Positions 62,452-64,000 of a DNA stretch of 64,000 nt are shown here, piece after piece. A program made the translations under genes and the position numbers. The stretch is from Geminicoccus sp. (GTDB lineage Bacteria > Pseudomonadota > Alphaproteobacteria > UBA7985), in assembly GCA_002708995.1 (NCBI GenBank), contig PAPT01000037.1, forward strand, positions 1-64,000, in the 5' to 3' direction. Position 1 is the first letter of the stretch. The number at the start of each line of letters is the position of its first letter. The notes below the pieces were generated by a model. That model did not search any database and was not told the origin of the DNA. It saw only the letters and a list, made by a program, of their open reading frames with translations.

Positions 62452-64000
62452 GCCTGTTCTTCTCCGCTGGACCAGCCCGCCAGCGCGGCGCCGGCCGTAT
62501 TCGAACGCGGCGTCCAGTAACCGCGCCGAATGGCCTCCAGATACCGAGCCGCCATATCCTTGAGTGCCTCGGGGTTATGCTGCGCTATGAAATCACGCAC
62601 CTGATCCTGTGCCAAGGTCGCATCGTAGAGCGCCTGAAAATGATCGGGTGAGACCGCATCCGTGGTCGCGGCGAAGGCGAACAGGTAGTCCAGCGTCGCA
62701 GCCATCTCAAAGGCCCCCTTGTAGCCGTGGCGCATGACGCCCTCGATCCACTTCGGGTTGGTGGCGCGACCGCGCACGATCCGGCCCATCTCCTCGGACA
62801 GCGACCGGATGCGCAGCCGCTCGGGCTCGGAATGGTCGTTGTGGTAGGCCGCGGGCGACTGCCCCGACAGGTGCCGGATCGCGGCGAAAGCCCCGCCCTC
62901 GAACTGGTAGTAGTCGTCGCTGTCGAGAATGTCGTGTTCACGGTTGTCCTGATTGTGAATCACCGCTTCGACCTCGCGCATTTGCCCGCGCAGCGCCTCC
63001 CCCGCCGCCTCGCCCTGCACCCGCTGGCCGTAGGCGTAGGAAGACCAGCTGAGGAAGGCCTCGGCCAGCGTGGCCGGTTCTTCCCAGGCACCGCTGTCGA
63101 TCAGCGCCTGCAGCCCCGCGCCATAGGCGCCGGGTTTGGAGCCGAAGACCCGGAAACTCGCCTGCCGCTGCGCCGCTGCCGGGTCTAGCCCACTGGCCTG
63201 CAGCCGGGTTGCTTCGGCCCGTACCCGCGCGGCGAGCGGGTTCTGCCCTTCGGTTTCACCGGCGGTTTCATCGAGCGCAGCGACGGCCTTCACCGCAGCA
63301 TCGAACAGGTCCATCAAGCCCGGAAAAGCGTCGCGGAAGAAGCCCGAAACCCGCAGAGTCACGTCGACACGCGGCCGGTTGAGCACGTCCAGCGGCAGCA
63401 CCTCGAACCCCGTGACCCGGCCGCTGGTCGTATCCCACTGAGGCTTGACCCCGAGCAGGGCAAGCGCCTGCGCGATGTCTTCCCCGCCGGTGCGCATGTT
63501 CGCCGTACCCCAGCACGACAGCAGCATGCGGCGCGGCCAGTCGCCCTGATCCTGTGCGTAGCGCTCGACCAGCAGCGAAGCCGACTTCCAGCCCAGCCGC
63601 CACGCGGCCTGCGTCGGCACCGCGCGGGTGTCGACAGAGAAGAAGTTGCGCCCGGTCGGCAGCACGTCCAGCCGCGCCCGCGTCGGCGCACCCGAGGGGC
63701 CGGGCGGGACGAAGCGGCCGTCGAGCCCCTGCAGGCTCGCCGACAGCTCCCGCGTGGCCGAGGCGTCTATCAGCGGCGCAATGACTGTCTCAATGGCGGA
63801 AAACAGCGTTGCGGCTGCTTCGGTGGGCGCGGAGGCATCACCGTCGAGGATGGCCTGCGCCCGCTGCTCCAGCGCTTCGATGTGGTCGGCGACAGTCCGG
63901 CGCCCGTCGATGCCGTCGATGGACAGCGCCTGCCCCGGATCGAGACTCAGCAGCGGCGCGCTGATGCCCTCGGCCTGCGCCAGCGCATCGATGTAGGAGG
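62442..64000 (-). CDS. cobN: Cobaltochelatase subunit CobN, C-terminal part (runs off window)
   Basis: About 519 C-terminal residues in one open frame to the window edge. Motifs typical of the CobN/BchH large subunit C-terminus: LPTGRNFFSVDTRAVPT, LLSCWGTANMRTGGEDIAQALALLG, PRVDVTLRVSGFFRDAFPGLMDLFDAAV, FRVFGSKPGAYGAGLQALID, and IRHLSGQSPAAYHNDHS. CobN with CobS and CobT inserts cobalt into hydrogenobyrinate diamide in the late-insertion (aerobic) route; cobS and cobT are not in the window. Its 5' part and promoter lie beyond base 64000. Confidence 0.96.
   Translation of the reverse strand, partial: SYIDALAQAEGISAPLLSLDPGQALSIDGIDGRRTVADHIEALEQRAQAILDGDASAPTEAAATLFSAIETVIAPLIDASATRELSASLQGLDGRFVPPGPSGAPTRARLDVLPTGRNFFSVDTRAVPTQAAWRLGWKSASLLVERYAQDQGDWPRRMLLSCWGTANMRTGGEDIAQALALLGVKPQWDTTSGRVTGFEVLPLDVLNRPRVDVTLRVSGFFRDAFPGLMDLFDAAVKAVAALDETAGETEGQNPLAARVRAEATRLQASGLDPAAAQRQASFRVFGSKPGAYGAGLQALIDSGAWEEPATLAEAFLSWSSYAYGQRVQGEAAGEALRGQMREVEAVIHNQDNREHDILDSDDYYQFEGGAFAAIRHLSGQSPAAYHNDHSEPERLRIRSLSEEMGRIVRGRATNPKWIEGVMRHGYKGAFEMAATLDYLFAFAATTDAVSPDHFQALYDATLAQDQVRDFIAQHNPEALKDMAARYLEAIRRGYWTPRSNTAGAALAGWSSGEEQAWH

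Overview
The window reads as a stretch of a GC-rich alphaproteobacterial chromosome, most like the Rhodospirillales and their relatives. The evidence is the gene order hslU-hslV facing hisB-hisH-GNAT-hisA-hisF-hisE-HIT; the run rodZ-like, hisS, prfA, prmC, DUF4167, clpB; the pairs alaS/recA and yqeY/dnaG/rpoD; a GAAC-N7-GAAC SOS box before recA; and a large cob cluster ending in cobN. A genus cannot be named from the sequence alone. Almost all of it is core housekeeping DNA with tightly packed, often overlapping genes.

Layout. Bases 1-1250 hold the edge of a decayed mobile element: an AlpA-type regulator and a broken primase-polymerase gene, next to tRNA-Ser(CGA). Bases 1604-7966 carry rplU, obgE-proB-proA (GTP-dependent ribosome assembly factor and proline synthesis), a DUF1643 gene and the HslVU protease. 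Bases 8112-12192 are the histidine operon. Bases 12334-21909 carry a RodZ-like cell-shape protein, hisS, prfA-prmC (release factor and its methylase), a DUF4167 protein, clpB behind a heat-shock-like promoter, and an M23 cell-wall hydrolase. Bases 22244-27973 are mixed: an orphan gene with a palindrome against its start codon, a pseudouridine synthase, an asparaginase-family enzyme, a CAU-anticodon tRNA, an MscS channel and an inositol-monophosphatase-family enzyme. Bases 28023-39594 carry alaS, recA, dksA, a peptidoglycan-binding lipoprotein, mobA-fdhD, trxB facing an Lrp regulator, a Xi-class glutathione transferase and greA. Bases 39659-51961 carry carAB, yqeY, dnaG, rpoD, two EamA transporters and a small tyrosine phosphatase. 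Bases 52890-64000 are a cobalamin cluster: cobM, cbiG-cobJ fusion, cobI, cobL, cobH, cbiX, cobD, cobQ, cobO and the 3' part of cobN.

The most unusual signal is a family of intergenic elements of 155-164 bp (copies at 26941, 37247, 38948 and 50108). Each has 52-bp imperfect inverted ends built round the palindrome GCCGCTTCGCGGC, and each starts within 1 to 19 bases of a stop codon. Two smaller repeat families travel with it. I do not recognise it as a named element. A second notable point is that CarB lacks about 45 residues of its oligomerisation domain. Third, the cob cluster encodes both an early-type (CbiX) and a late-type (CobN) cobalt chelatase, CbiX carrying a hexanucleotide repeat that encodes a His-Asp tract. 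Two synteny gaps are also visible: no rpmA between rplU and obgE, and no ispG between the rodZ-like gene and hisS.

Limits: all calls come from reading motifs and gene order; no database search was possible. Start codons were chosen from ribosome-binding sites, overlaps and family-typical N-termini.
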